Positions 1 to 10,079 of a DNA stretch of 64,000 nt are shown in pieces. Numbering within the stretch: the stretch's first letter is position 1; every line of letters starts with the position of its first letter. The notes beneath the pieces were generated by a model. The model was not told where the DNA came from, made no database searches, and saw nothing but the letters and a program-made list of their open reading frames with translations. Made by a program: the position numbers and the translations under genes. Location: NCBI GenBank assembly GCA_973895155.1, contig OZ316897.1, positions 15,934,001 through 15,998,000 on the forward strand. The letters run 5' to 3'. The DNA comes from Marsupella aquatica. Taxonomy: Eukaryota; Marchantiophyta.

Positions 1-115
1 CTGCCGAAAAACAACAAGCTTCAAACAGGGAGACAGGATCCCACAGGTAGGGAGACCCAAAAGCGGGGAGAAAACACAACAAACCCCAGGAAAACCAGAG
101 AGCCGAATAAGCCAG
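1..115. repeat. Dispersed repeat family R1, copy at the left edge
   Basis: This purine-rich stretch contains a 'gggagacaggatccca' core followed by A-rich runs with 'caacaaaccc'. The same order of words (gagacagg, atccca or gtccca, ccaaag, cccaacaaagg) recurs at 23891-23943, 24660-24785, 41991-42130, 45692-45855 and 61726-61850, and in reverse orientation at 43870-44275. The copy is probably cut by the window edge. The class of element is unknown; no coding capacity is seen. Confidence 0.5.
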
Positions 116-1905
116 AATCCAAACAACTGCAAATGATCTAAAACTCAACTGAGCAGCAAACTAAAACCATACTGAAGGGTATGATTTCTGCGGTGTTTCC
201 CCTTGCAGAAGGACTTCTTTTTCCTCGGAAAGTTCACCATCTTGGCGAGCTGCGTGTGACTGCCGCAACGGCGAACTTCGATAGATTCTCAGTCCTTCGA
301 TGCCCCGCCCCGCAACAGGAGGCGGACAAGTGAGAGGAAGTCGAGAGAAAGGGCAATCGGATATGCCTCGCCTGACTGCCGAGGAATGCGAGCGCTTTCC
401 AGAAAATTATCGTATCCATCAGAATCATATATTCGGATTAAAATTATTCTGTACTGCGTGTGGCAGAACTTTTATGGCTTGACGAAAGGACAAATATTAC
501 TCTTCAAGAGTGAATTCTAATTTAAAAGGACACAGTGAATTCAATGGACCCGAATCTCCAAAAGAGGATAACTGTATACGTTGATTTGCTCTCTCGTACA
601 GCGTGTTCTTTCGGCGACTCCAGCAGGTGCTGGCACGATGTGCATTATGCAATGAGCAAGCGACAAGTATTCCCTACCTTAGGGGATATTTGTCCCGCAG
701 CTGGTTCAAAGGTACTTCTGCAGAATGTTTTATTAGTAATACTATTTGGAAAGTTGATTCCACCATGCACCCTACAGAATGGAAACTCGAATGGAAACCG
801 AAGTGGCTTGTGGGCTTGAGATGGTGTTAAGGCTACCCACAATACACAACCACAGCCGAAAGCCTCAACGTGACCTCCAGTCCTCAAATCAGGAGTTTGT
901 ATTTTCAAATGTACTACACAATTGAATCTAGATGACTGTCTTTTACGTTAAAGAGATTGGCAATACTTTTCTTGCCGAAATTGGTCTTCGACTATTTGAA
1001 TTTGGAAGCTTAACTTCTAAATATTTACAGATATGAATTGTTACTGTGGAGAAAACAGTAGCTAAATTTCTCTCCAATCCTTCATTGGGCTGGTAGTGGG
1101 TGAAAAGGAGCACGAGATGCTCGTAGCCCAATCTGGATATTACATTTGTTTTGGGTGTTTAGTGGGTGGCCGTTTTGTTGGTGGAAAGGAGCACCTTCCT
1201 GACAGGGATACTATTAGCTCCCATTCTGGATATTACATTTGTTTAGTTAGAATCGGAAATCTTGTTCACTTTACAGAACAGTTCAATATTCTACCAGTGA
1301 TATCCAATATTCCGAGCCCAAGGTCAACACACACCGTCGCTATCGATGACCCTGCATTACGTAGAGCGAGCTGTTCGGAGAAACCAATAACGACCGGTTG
1401 ATCGAGTTGGCACGGACCGCTTTAAGGCTGACCTAGCCCTCCTGGGCCTGTTGCCGGACATGCTCGCAGTCGTGGGAGGAGCAATAGTCTAAGACAGTAG
1501 CAGCAATCCGGGATCCGTCCTTGTTGGTAAATCAGTTGAATGTTAAACAATTCCTGAACAGGGCTAGGTCGTCCGAAGATTAGAGCACTACGTACTGCAA
1601 TTCTTCAAAAGAAACTTCAATACGCTGGTGCAACACCTGAAGCTGTGGACGGAGCAGCAGTTTCATACGGCTAGCAATAGAGGTGACAAACCGTTCTCCT
1701 TGACGATGGGCAGGTGAATTGCCGGAATGGGATGCCAGAAAATTACTGTAGCTACCTGATCAGGACCTTTCACTCAAGACAACCTGGCTATGCAAGGAGG
1801 CATCTATCTGGATGTGGTTGCAGTCGTAGAAGGAGCAAAGTCTGAGGCGGTACGTTACAGAATCTATCTATCATGCATTCTCGATGAAAATCAATAGGTG
1901 AATTA
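116..1905. other. Gene-free stretch upstream of the membrane-protein gene
   Basis: No reading frame here resembles a protein I know. Two weak internal duplications are visible. One has a period of about 93 bp: 'tctggatattacatttgttt' occurs at 1132-1151 and 1225-1244, each after an 'aaaggagcac' word. The other is an older direct repeat at 1457-1500 and 1811-1850, sharing 'gcagtcgt' and 'aggagcaa'. The last few hundred bases should contain the promoter and 5' leader of the gene at 1998, but no convincing TATA box was found. Confidence 0.5.
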
Positions 1906-1968
1906 ATGATGAACAGAGAAAGCAGTCACGAAATCAGCTTGCTCGCTCAACTAGAAGACAGAACGTAA
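1906..1968 (+). promoter_or_regulatory. Candidate upstream ORF (20 codons) before the membrane-protein gene
   Basis: Two consecutive ATG codons at 1906 and 1909 open a 20-codon frame that ends with TAA at 1966-1968, 29 bases before the ATG at 1998. If transcription starts upstream of 1906, this uORF would reduce or condition translation of the main frame. The transcript start is not known. Confidence 0.35.
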
Positions 1969-1997
1969 CGAGAGAATCAAGGTCCCAACATCAATCC

Positions 1998-3056
1998 ATG
2001 GCCTTCGAGAGGAAAGAGCAGAACGATCTCGATGGGCTCGGTCCTCGTGGAATCATTCGAGAGGCTCTCAAGCTCTTGACGACCCATTCCAAGTTTTTTG
2101 TATTGATTCAGCTCACGCTCCTACTACCACTGGCGGCCTTGGCGGTGACTTGCGAGCACTACTTCTATTGGGCCTTGTATAAGGACGATCGAACACCTGA
2201 CTCGAATTCCCATCAATTTCACGCGGTCGATTTTTCAGTATTCTTACGTTATGGAGCATTTGGATTCGATCAGGGCTTTACTTGGATTGTAGTGCTGCTC
2301 ATCATGGCCGGCTTTGAAATCATCTTGACACCTTTTTTAAGTATACCGTCTTCCGCGATCATATACTCCGTTGCACTCCACTTCAAAGGCCAAAGAGTTT
2401 CCTTCTGGGACACACTAATTGCCTCCATACCACGCTTATGTGAGCGTCTGACTATGACCATGTTGTATAAGACATTTCTCACATACTCCCTGCTCATTCT
2501 GGCATTGCTAAGCATTGCCCTGTTGGACGGAATCCCGCTAACGATATTGGTTCTGTGGATTGTGCCATCTGCTGCGTTAGTACTGGTTGGTATGGTGTGT
2601 CTGGATATCATCTTCAGGCTCGCTGCCGGCGTGTCTGTTCTTGACAGGGAATTCGGTTGGGGAGCATTGTGCAGAAGCTGGAACCTCTTGAAGGAGAGAG
2701 AGATAGTAGCGATCTGGTTTCAGCTGCTTTGGCTGGGAACAACCATCATCTTACTGGGCTTCCAATTCATTTTCCGATATCACATTGCTAGGTGGGGTAC
2801 TCCACCATGGTCTTTGGGGCTCGTTTACACAGCTCTCATGGCATTCCTTTGGCAGATGAATGCATTGGTCTCGGGCATCCAATATGCTGTGTTCAAAGCA
2901 TATCATGAAGAGTCCCTTCCGGAATCCATATACGAGGGACTAACAATGAGGGGGGAATATGAATTGGTGAGAAGTAATGATTCCGACGGTATAGGGCAGC
3001 GATCACCGAAATTTTTTCAGCAATTCGGCGCAACTACCGTTTTTATAATAGACTAG
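1998..3056 (+). CDS. Plant-specific polytopic membrane protein, uncharacterised family
   Basis: This single-exon frame of 352 residues starts at an ATG in a strong plant context (tccATGGCC). It has about six hydrophobic segments, near residues 33-52, 92-115, 152-175, 180-206, 238-260 and 272-292, separated by short charged loops. Family hallmarks that I recognise are the N-terminal G-x-x-x-I-I-x-E-A-x-K-L segment, the central pattern 'AGVSVLDREFGWGALCRSW' ahead of a charged loop, and the tail with K-A-Y-H-E-E-S and a final G-E-Y-E-L-V. Land-plant relatives are about 300-360 residues long and annotated as transmembrane protein or as 'polyadenylate-binding protein 1-B-binding protein'; no biochemical role is established. 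It is probably an endomembrane or plasma-membrane protein. Nothing nearby is functionally linked. Family membership is fairly certain; function is unknown. Confidence 0.85.
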   Translation: MAFERKEQNDLDGLGPRGIIREALKLLTTHSKFFVLIQLTLLLPLAALAVTCEHYFYWALYKDDRTPDSNSHQFHAVDFSVFLRYGAFGFDQGFTWIVVLLIMAGFEIILTPFLSIPSSAIIYSVALHFKGQRVSFWDTLIASIPRLCERLTMTMLYKTFLTYSLLILALLSIALLDGIPLTILVLWIVPSAALVLVGMVCLDIIFRLAAGVSVLDREFGWGALCRSWNLLKEREIVAIWFQLLWLGTTIILLGFQFIFRYHIARWGTPPWSLGLVYTALMAFLWQMNALVSGIQYAVFKAYHEESLPESIYEGLTMRGEYELVRSNDSDGIGQRSPKFFQQFGATTVFIID

Positions 3057-3799
3057 TTGATTACGGTAGAGCACTAAGCAAATTGAAAGGTGTCTGGGAA
3101 AAGGTGCAAAAGCATACATAAGTGTAGAATGAATGTCATTCATTCAATGGTTCAAGTAATTGTCATACATGTTCAATTCTACACTTGGGGATCAAAAACA
3201 TAATCCCCTCAGAGGCACAGGGGGAACGCATTTGCAAATCGCACAGATTCAAGTACAGGTATTATTGGTGTTTGTCAGAAGAGAGCCTTGATTGATAAGA
3301 ATCTAGCCGTAATGGATCCATTGTAAAATCTCTTCCAAATTAAGGTACACATCATAAATTTCCCAGGGAAACGCCAGATTGGCAAATTGGGGTAATACTT
3401 TGTGATGAGATACTTCAGAAGTATCGACGAATGGAGCACATTAGGCTTATTTATTGCAACTGTGAATTGGAATCGTTTTTGGAAAAACAGATCTGGTTCG
3501 CTTGTGAATGGAAGTTGTTAATAACGAAAGATAGAATGTTAAAAGCTCCTCCCCTAATGCCCTTCGCAAGTAATTCAAGAGAAATTTTCTGGAATTGGGC
3601 TTTCCATTGGCAATTTTCCATGAAAGTAATTGCGCTAGTTCTCAACATGGATTGGTACTTCAAGTCGTTCTCTCCTTTTGGTGGTGGTGGATGAGTTACG
3701 GTCCCTCATCAAAATTTGCTTTCCAACTTCTGTACCCTCTATATATGGCAGTCCATTGAGTACTCGATTTTGTCAGAGATTTGGACTGGGCTCCCTGCT
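3057..3799. other. 3' flank of the membrane-protein gene; no gene
   Basis: No gene is seen. A near-palindromic patch lies at 3120-3186: 'aagtgtagaat' (3120-3130) is the exact reverse complement of 'attctacactt' (3176-3186), and between them sits a smaller palindrome, 'atgaatgtcattcat' (3129-3143). This could form a stem-loop in a transcript or be a relic of a small inverted-repeat element. Confidence 0.4.
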
Positions 3800-4140
3800 G
3801 AAAAGCTTTGATTAGGTCAATTGGCTAGGGGATTTGCCTGGAACTGAGAGGTCCCAGGTTCAATCCCCCCACACACCCCAGTGTGTGGAGGGTATTTGTG
3901 TGGGGGTGGGATGGGTTTTGTGGGTAGTGGATTGGAGTTCTGATTATCTGCTCGGCCCCTGGTCGTCCACTTTGTCACCCTGATTTAATCATCTCTCCTT
4001 CCTGGTGCGGGTCCCTGTCGGATCCGTTGGGGCTCACCCTGGTCTGGGTTCCCTACAGAAAAACTGTCACATTGGGATGGGGGGAGTCTAATTGTATTTC
4101 CTCCCCATTTCCGTTCAAGACAAAAGAAAAGCTTTGATTA
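3800..4140 (+). mobile_element. tRNA-derived SINE, full-length copy with target-site duplication
   Basis: The element body (about 3815-4125) is flanked by a perfect 15-bp direct repeat, 'gaaaagctttgatta', at 3800-3814 and 4126-4140. Near the 5' end is a tRNA-like internal RNA polymerase III promoter: an A-box-like 'TGGCTAGGGG' (3822-3831) and a B box 'GGTTCAATCCC' (3857-3867). The body continues into a GT-rich part, then a unique 3' part beginning 'cactttgtcaccctg', and ends in a short A-rich tail. Length, promoter and target duplication are typical of plant SINEs. The same element occurs at 32154-32491 and as a 3' fragment at 8518-8674. Confidence 0.88.
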
Positions 4141-7100
4141 TGTCCTCAAGTTTATCATTTTCTTGCCTTAGTCCGTGAAACAATTGCGTTCGATGTTGTC
4201 TCAAAATATATACCGATTGAGGTACAGTGGTCGTGCCAACGTAAATGACAAAGCTGAAGACCATCAAACATCTTCTCAGGTAAGGAGAGAGAAACATATT
4301 CGTATGCCGATTAAGATCGAATGCGTAAGACTTCTTCAATCATCCTCATTCAATTAGATTTGCTGCAAAGTGCCTTCAAGTCCATCCTCTTTAATTTGTG
4401 AAATTTGTATCATTCTTGATTAAATCACATCTGTCACTATAAAAGCCTCATTCCATGTCTCACTACTCACCATAAAAAGTGTAACACAAGCACCTTTTGT
4501 GGAGCATTTGTCAAAATGTCTCACTACTAACCATAAAAGGTGTAACACAAGTACCTTTTGTGGAGCATTTGTCAAAAAAAGTTTTGCAGTCAGCACCTTT
4601 TGTGGAACTCATAGCCCATTCCTGAACCTGTGCTCTTTACAATGAGAACTAGCTCTTTACAATAAGAACTATGGGTTACCCATAGCCCTTTATAGGGGCG
4701 GGCAGTTGTGATTTAATCAACCTGTAACAACTGAGTTACAAGCTTGTTTCTCGCTTGTTTCCTTTGTGTTGAATGGATATTTTATTGCCCAATTTCAGCT
4801 TGATGAGACAAGTCTCCTTCCAAAATATGCTATGGAAATACTGGGTTGGGAGCTAGGAAAACAACTATTTGATAATAGCTGGCTGACGTGAGTAAGGAAC
4901 TGCGCAACATTGTGTTTTAAAAGTTCCATCTATGGCAGAGAAATCAAGTCTAGTGCACTGCTTTTGGGTTCTCATTGGCCCTAGCATGTCCATATTAAGA
5001 CAGCTTTTGAGAAGACATCATTTCTTCTATCTTTAAGAAAATACTACAAACAAGAAAAAACTTCGAAAACTCTGTTGATGAAGTAGTTAAAAGGAATCCT
5101 CTCCTATTGTTAGAGAGGAGAAAGGGTCAAAGTACACATCGTCATCAGATACACCAAAATAGGTTTCCAAAGGCCAATTGTGTTATTTCCCAAGAGCCTT
5201 CATTTGCTTCTCAGGTTTCTCAGCAGAGGAAGGTTTTTCCCAGCTAATCAAATATTGACCGTCGATACCTTGCTCCCACAAGAAGAGACTGATTTTGCTG
5301 ATCGATATTCAATATTTCTTCCCCGATTTCTTCTTACTCCAAATAACTATGAATGATCGTTCTCCACTTTGTATAATTATTCAGAATCCTTGTTTTGTTA
5401 ATGTCAGGAATAAAGAAAGCTTCGAGAGTAATCTATCCATAGAATGCCCCATGATTACCAAAATGTTCATGGTGCAATGTAACATTAAGAAATCTCATTG
5501 ACACAAGTTGCTAGGGTGGATTGCACGAGTGAGCTAGGGGTACTAAAAGGACACCAAAAGAGTAGCTAAAAAACGAGAGGGAAAAAAAGAGAATATCTGT
5601 GATCATGAAGATTTGTTGAGCACACAAAAAAAAGTCCTTCACTACGTTAAAAGTCTTATTCTACTACCATCTTACTCAACTATCATCTTATTGCACTTCA
5701 TAAGGAAGTCCTTCACTATGTCTGAGTAAACATTAGTCTAAAAACAAAACAGAAAAGTATCACTTAAGTGTTGACTAGAGATATTTAGTCAAGTAATTTT
5801 CAAACAATTAGCCATAATTGGCAAGAAAAAGGTTCACAAGAAACTATAATAAGCTCACAACCTCATGAGATTTGTGTCTGAGTGAGTGTTTGTGTGTCAT
5901 ACATATGCTTCCTTTCAGTTCAAATAATTAATATTTGAATTTATTCCACCTATTTGTCATATTAGAGGAAATTTTATATACTAATTGTGGATGCCAGCAT
6001 CATGACACATGACAAATAAAATTAATGAAAGATTTTGAGAATCAGTCCAAGCAAAGGTAATCCATCCATTACAGTCAATCTAGAAATTCTCATGACTCAA
6101 TGGAATATGGGATATATGGAATATAAAATCACATCATTCAAAGCATCTTTGATAGCTTTGGTAATATCTCCCACCAGCACCGATGAAGTTAAATTTTGTA
6201 TGTAAACATGGCCTTGGATTCACCATGATCCTTAAGCAAACTGGAGTGTGGTAAAAGCTCTCCGGGCCCTCCTTTCTGCAGTTTGTGTGCCAGGTACCTT
6301 TGGGCTTGCTTTGGCTGTACGTTAATATGTTGTTTCTTTGATATGGAGTTGCCGGATCAATGAAAATATTTGGCAGACAACCACCCTCCCCCGTCATTTA
6401 ATACAAAACAAAGTTAGCTCACTTGGGGACAAACCAACCAAACTTTTGTAGAGCAGCAAACTTAGTTAAGCCCAATGAACTAAACCCTTCTAGCTAGGCA
6501 AAAACTGAAACTTAAGCCAACGCTCTGGCAAGAGCTGCATAGAAGAGTTATAAGAAGGAATGTGTCTAGAGCGGGGTCTAGAGGGCCTTGTACCCACTGC
6601 CTCAACCCTAGTCTACAAAGAATACTGAATGTCTGAGCGGCCCTCTGTCAGTAATGCAACAGACACCCTCACATACTCCTATTGTCTAAAATAGGCAGTG
6701 AGGACAAAAAGAGGGAGATAACAAAAAGAGGGGGATAACACTTGTGCTCAAAAGAGATCCACTATGAAGACCTAGGAGAAGATTGCACATGCCAAGAGAA
6801 AACAATTAAAGATAGTTTGAATGCTCTAAAGAGCTCTTAGGCATTAACTCTTAGCTCTCAAGTTACTATGTATAGCTCTAGAGTTTCTATGTAACTTCAA
6901 TCAGTCTGACCCTAGTCAGGTGCTTGGTTAAGGTTAGATGTACTATTACAAATTCACTTGTAACACTTAGATAGGGAGTGTCACTTAGGCTCATTGTTAT
7001 GGAGCCAGTTGAGAGACATCGAAAACTTAGTCCGGAAAGACTTGATACTATGGCCAACGGGCTTAGTCAGAGCTCAATAATTTAAAGTTCTGTTGTGTGT

Positions 7101-8000
7101 TCCTGTGTACCTAATCTCTAGTGAAGTGAGTCATGCATCTCTTCTTTTGATTGCTTGTGTGTTCAATGGATGTTGCTTGTGTATGAGTTCATTGGAAATT
7201 GAACATGACCGTGCAAGCTGTCTATGGGTAGGAGTCCTCTCTTCAAGAATTAAAGTGTACTAAGTCGTGAATCCCTAGAGTTAAGAAATTCCATTCATCC
7301 TCTTATATTTGGTTAACTAAGTAGTTATTATATGCAATCCTGACCTAATCAAACTACCTGACCATATATTATAAATATTAATTTAAAAACTAAAAAATAC
7401 ACTATTTTACTTTCCAAATTAAATAGACACAATAAACAATCTTAATTTCTTTATTTTTGTGGTGTAAATACTTTATTTGACTTCCTATTTAAGCTTTATA
7501 AAAGACAACTGGTCAACAAAATTGCATGTGGTTCAAATTAATATGGGTTTTAATGGTTCACCTGTGAGCTAGGATATAAACTAAGGAAATATACTAGCTT
7601 AATATTTTATTTTATTTTTATCTACTAGCTTAATATTGATAGCCAGGCTTTGTCCCACTTATTACTAAAAGGCAGTTTTCCATAGATCCTAAGTACGCAA
7701 ATTAAAAATCCTCTCTTGGGAGCAAAGTTTGAGATGGAGATCCTTGCCCAAGCTTGTAGGTTACCCCCATACTGTAACAACCTTTTTCAGGTTTTTAGGC
7801 TAGCTTGCCTGGTCCATGCTGGGGATTTCACTCTTACAAAAATGACACATTACTTGCGACGAAGAAGTTGTTTTTTGGTTCTAAGGGAACACTTAAAAAA
7901 TTTCTTCAAAGAACAATATTAGTGTCTTTGAAATCAAATTTCCAGAATATTCTAAAAATATTCCAACTTAGTTTATAGGGGTTAAAACATTACAAAAATT
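4141..8000. other. AT-rich gene-free stretch
   Basis: No gene or recognisable transposon protein is seen in any frame. The DNA is AT-rich with short A/T runs. Apart from the 61-bp duplication listed separately, I see no clear structure. A 'GAATATTctaaaAATATTC' inverted word lies near 7943-7961 and recurs near 33598-33616, suggesting a shared old repeat. Confidence 0.5.
4455..4577. repeat. Tandem duplication, 61-bp unit, two copies
   Basis: The unit begins 'atgtctcactact' at 4455 and again at 4516. It contains 'aggtgtaacacaag' and 'ccttttgtggagcatttgtc', with only a few differences between copies. A third partial match, 'agcaccttttgtgga', follows at about 4590-4604. Confidence 0.8.
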
Positions 8001-8110
8001 TCTTACATTCTAGGGGGTCTGAGGCCTAGAAATTAACTTCATAGGTGACGGGGAGGCCTCCATATAGTCAGACCCCAAGGGTCCATGGCTCAAGGCTCTT
8101 CCCCAACAGT
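8001..8110 (+). repeat. Dispersed repeat family R4, + copy
   Basis: This stretch contains 'gaggcctagaaatt', 'gacggggaggcctccat', 'agtcagaccccaag' and 'tccatggct' in that order. The same series appears as reverse complement at 63120-63225, so it is a dispersed element fragment. No ends or target duplication were resolved and no coding sequence is present. Confidence 0.65.
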
Positions 8111-8517
8111 TTAGGCAAATTTAAGTGATGTATCTGTATGGGCCGCCTACATGCAAGATAGTTCTAAACTAAGCCACCCATATGATGGATAAATAGAAAG
8201 GTTTGGCAAAGCTATGGAGTAAACCCCATTATAGGAAGGTAGGTCATGAAGAGTCATTATTCTAGGGACCTTAAACCAATAGCCTGGCCGGTGGACTAAG
8301 GGATACAGAAAAAAAAACTCCTACATAAATCCTTTACAAAGACAATTGATGGAAAGGAGTTCAATTTTTTATTAAATATTTCTTTAGGAGAAAGGCCCAA
8401 CTTCCTAAATCGGGCCAAACAAAGAACCCAAGACACAAATGGAAAGAGGACAAACACCAAACTCAGAATCTTGGGGGTCACAGAATGCAACCCTACAAAA
8501 TTAAAAATAAGAGTTTC
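8111..8517. other. Gene-free stretch between repeats
   Basis: No gene, tandem repeat or inverted repeat of note is seen. The reverse-strand frame that crosses it runs into the SINE fragment and is not coding. Confidence 0.45.
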
Positions 8518-8674
8518 CCACTTTGTCACCCTGATTTGATACTCTCTCCCTCCTGATGCGGGTCTTTGGTGCATCTGTGGGGTGTCACCCTGAAATGGAT
8601 TTTGTACAATGAATGTATGTCACTATTGGGGTGGGGAGAGTCTACTAAATGTTCTTTGTCATTTCCTTTCAAGA
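8518..8674 (+). mobile_element. 5'-truncated SINE copy (3' half only)
   Basis: It aligns with the 3' half of the SINE at 3800-4140 from 'cactttgtcaccctg' through 'tctctcc', 'tcctgatgcgggtc', 'gtcaccctg' and 'ggggtggggagagtcta' to a terminal 'ttcaaga'. The tRNA-like head is missing. The flanks 'aattaaaaataaga' (before) and 'aattaataaga' (after) may be a decayed target duplication from a 5'-truncated insertion. Confidence 0.75.
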
Positions 8675-10079
8675 ATTAATAAGAATAAAATCTATCCCTA
8701 CCATAGTTTGATGATCTAAGTACTAATAAAACAAAGTAGGTTTAAATAAGGCTTTCCACCAAAACCTGTACAGATACAAAGGACAACAAGTATCTAAACC
8801 AAAAAAAATATGGATCCGTCAAAAAGCCTTTGCAGAATACAAGAGGAAAGGAAAACGGACTTCAAACAAAGATTTAAGACAAAATAAGGGTAAAAGGCCA
8901 TCTATATAAGGCATCCGAGTGAATGGTCTGACTTCAAACAAATATTTAAGACAATATAAGGGTAAAAGGCCATTTATGTAAGGCACCTGAGGGAATGGTC
9001 AGAAATTGCGGAGAAATCTACACCTGAAAGTTTGTGGCTGCTGCTAACCAAGAAGCATGTCGAGGAGTTGAGGCGGGAGGTTTTGTCCACTTAAGTTTCG
9101 TCTTTCGCATGTCATCTACTGTCAATTGTGCGATTCTGTCCATTGATGCCGCCGTCATCACGAGTTCACACTTCTCGTGTCTCTCAACCCTTCGTTTTAA
9201 CTAATTCGGCGATGATCAGGAGGCTGGACTCCTTATGTAACCATGGAGAGCGAGACAGCAAGCTCCCCCAGGCTCGGCTTCTATGTCTGTATGCTGCTGC
9301 TTTATTGTCCATGGAATTATACATAAAATCTTCTCCAATGCAGGAGAGAGCAAGCTCGTTGTTAGTGCGAGAGTACAGTACAAGACTATACGTGTTCCTC
9401 GGCTGGAAATCTAGAATCGAGGTGAATGCCTCGGGAGGCACGTGTGTCAGCTCCACCGGTGAGGTATGACTGTGTGCGAAATTGTAGAAGTTGAATTGTG
9501 TATGGGTCCGGATGTTCAATTTTGATGGCGAGAAAGGTAATCGCACCCATCACGGATGCAAAAGTAAGTGGCGTACATAATAAGCACTGGAGTGGCTGTA
9601 TCGAGGCAAGCTGAGCTTGAACCTCAACGTGACGGCAGGTCCGGAGGCAAACTTCTTGCCTCTGAAGCAGTGGCGTGATGTTGAACATATTTCTAGAAAG
9701 TAACGATTCATCATGGAGGATAACGAATTGGCTCAGTGTACTATCTATGTCGTAGCCATATCCACAGTGCCCATGCGGATGGAGTGTGACTGACGTGGAA
9801 GTTCTCACAGTAGGCCATGGAACTCGTTGCTGCAGAGGCTGAATTGGTTGGAACCGGAGCTCGCTTGCTAGATCGGTAGTACTGTCGTTGCTTTTTTGGT
9901 CATGAAAGTACGAGACATAAGGAGCACAATGACTCACTTTCGGGCATGGATGGAGAGATCTTGAAACTGGTAGTGTGATTTCAGGGGAAGAGCCGCACAG
10001 ATCCACTCATGTTTGGGCCTTGACTTAGATTTTTCTCACAGTGCAGATTTTCTGTTTGTGGTGGGCGATCGAGGCAGCC
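8675..10079. other. Upstream region of the first PADRE gene
   Basis: No gene is supported. A 206-codon reverse-strand frame (9386-10006) lies here but has no recognisable domain and probably arises from the higher GC of the promoter and leader. The stretch from about 9100 is richer in GC than the DNA before it, as expected of promoter and 5' UTR. A four-codon upstream frame (ATG at 10009, stop at 10021-10023) precedes the main ATG at 10080. Confidence 0.4.
8858..9003. repeat. Tandem duplication, 72-bp unit, two copies
   Basis: Copies begin with 'gacttcaaacaaa' at 8858 and 8930. Both contain 'taagggtaaaaggccat' and end in 'gaatggtc'. The copies differ at roughly one base in ten. Confidence 0.85.

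Noticed and set aside
300-482. Small frame ending in C-T-A-C-G-R-T-F, suggestive of half a zinc finger
   Set aside because: Only one Cys-x-x-Cys-like pair, a start in weak context, and no continuation in nearby frames.
3815-3880. A possible tRNA gene (A and B boxes)
   Set aside because: The acceptor stem and anticodon arm do not fold, and the sequence continues into a repeated body with target duplications; it is the head of a SINE.
9386-10006. 206-codon reverse-strand frame upstream of PADRE paralogue 1
   Set aside because: No domain, no homologue that I recognise, and it lies over the presumed promoter and leader of the + strand gene. Length alone is not enough in a GC-richer stretch.
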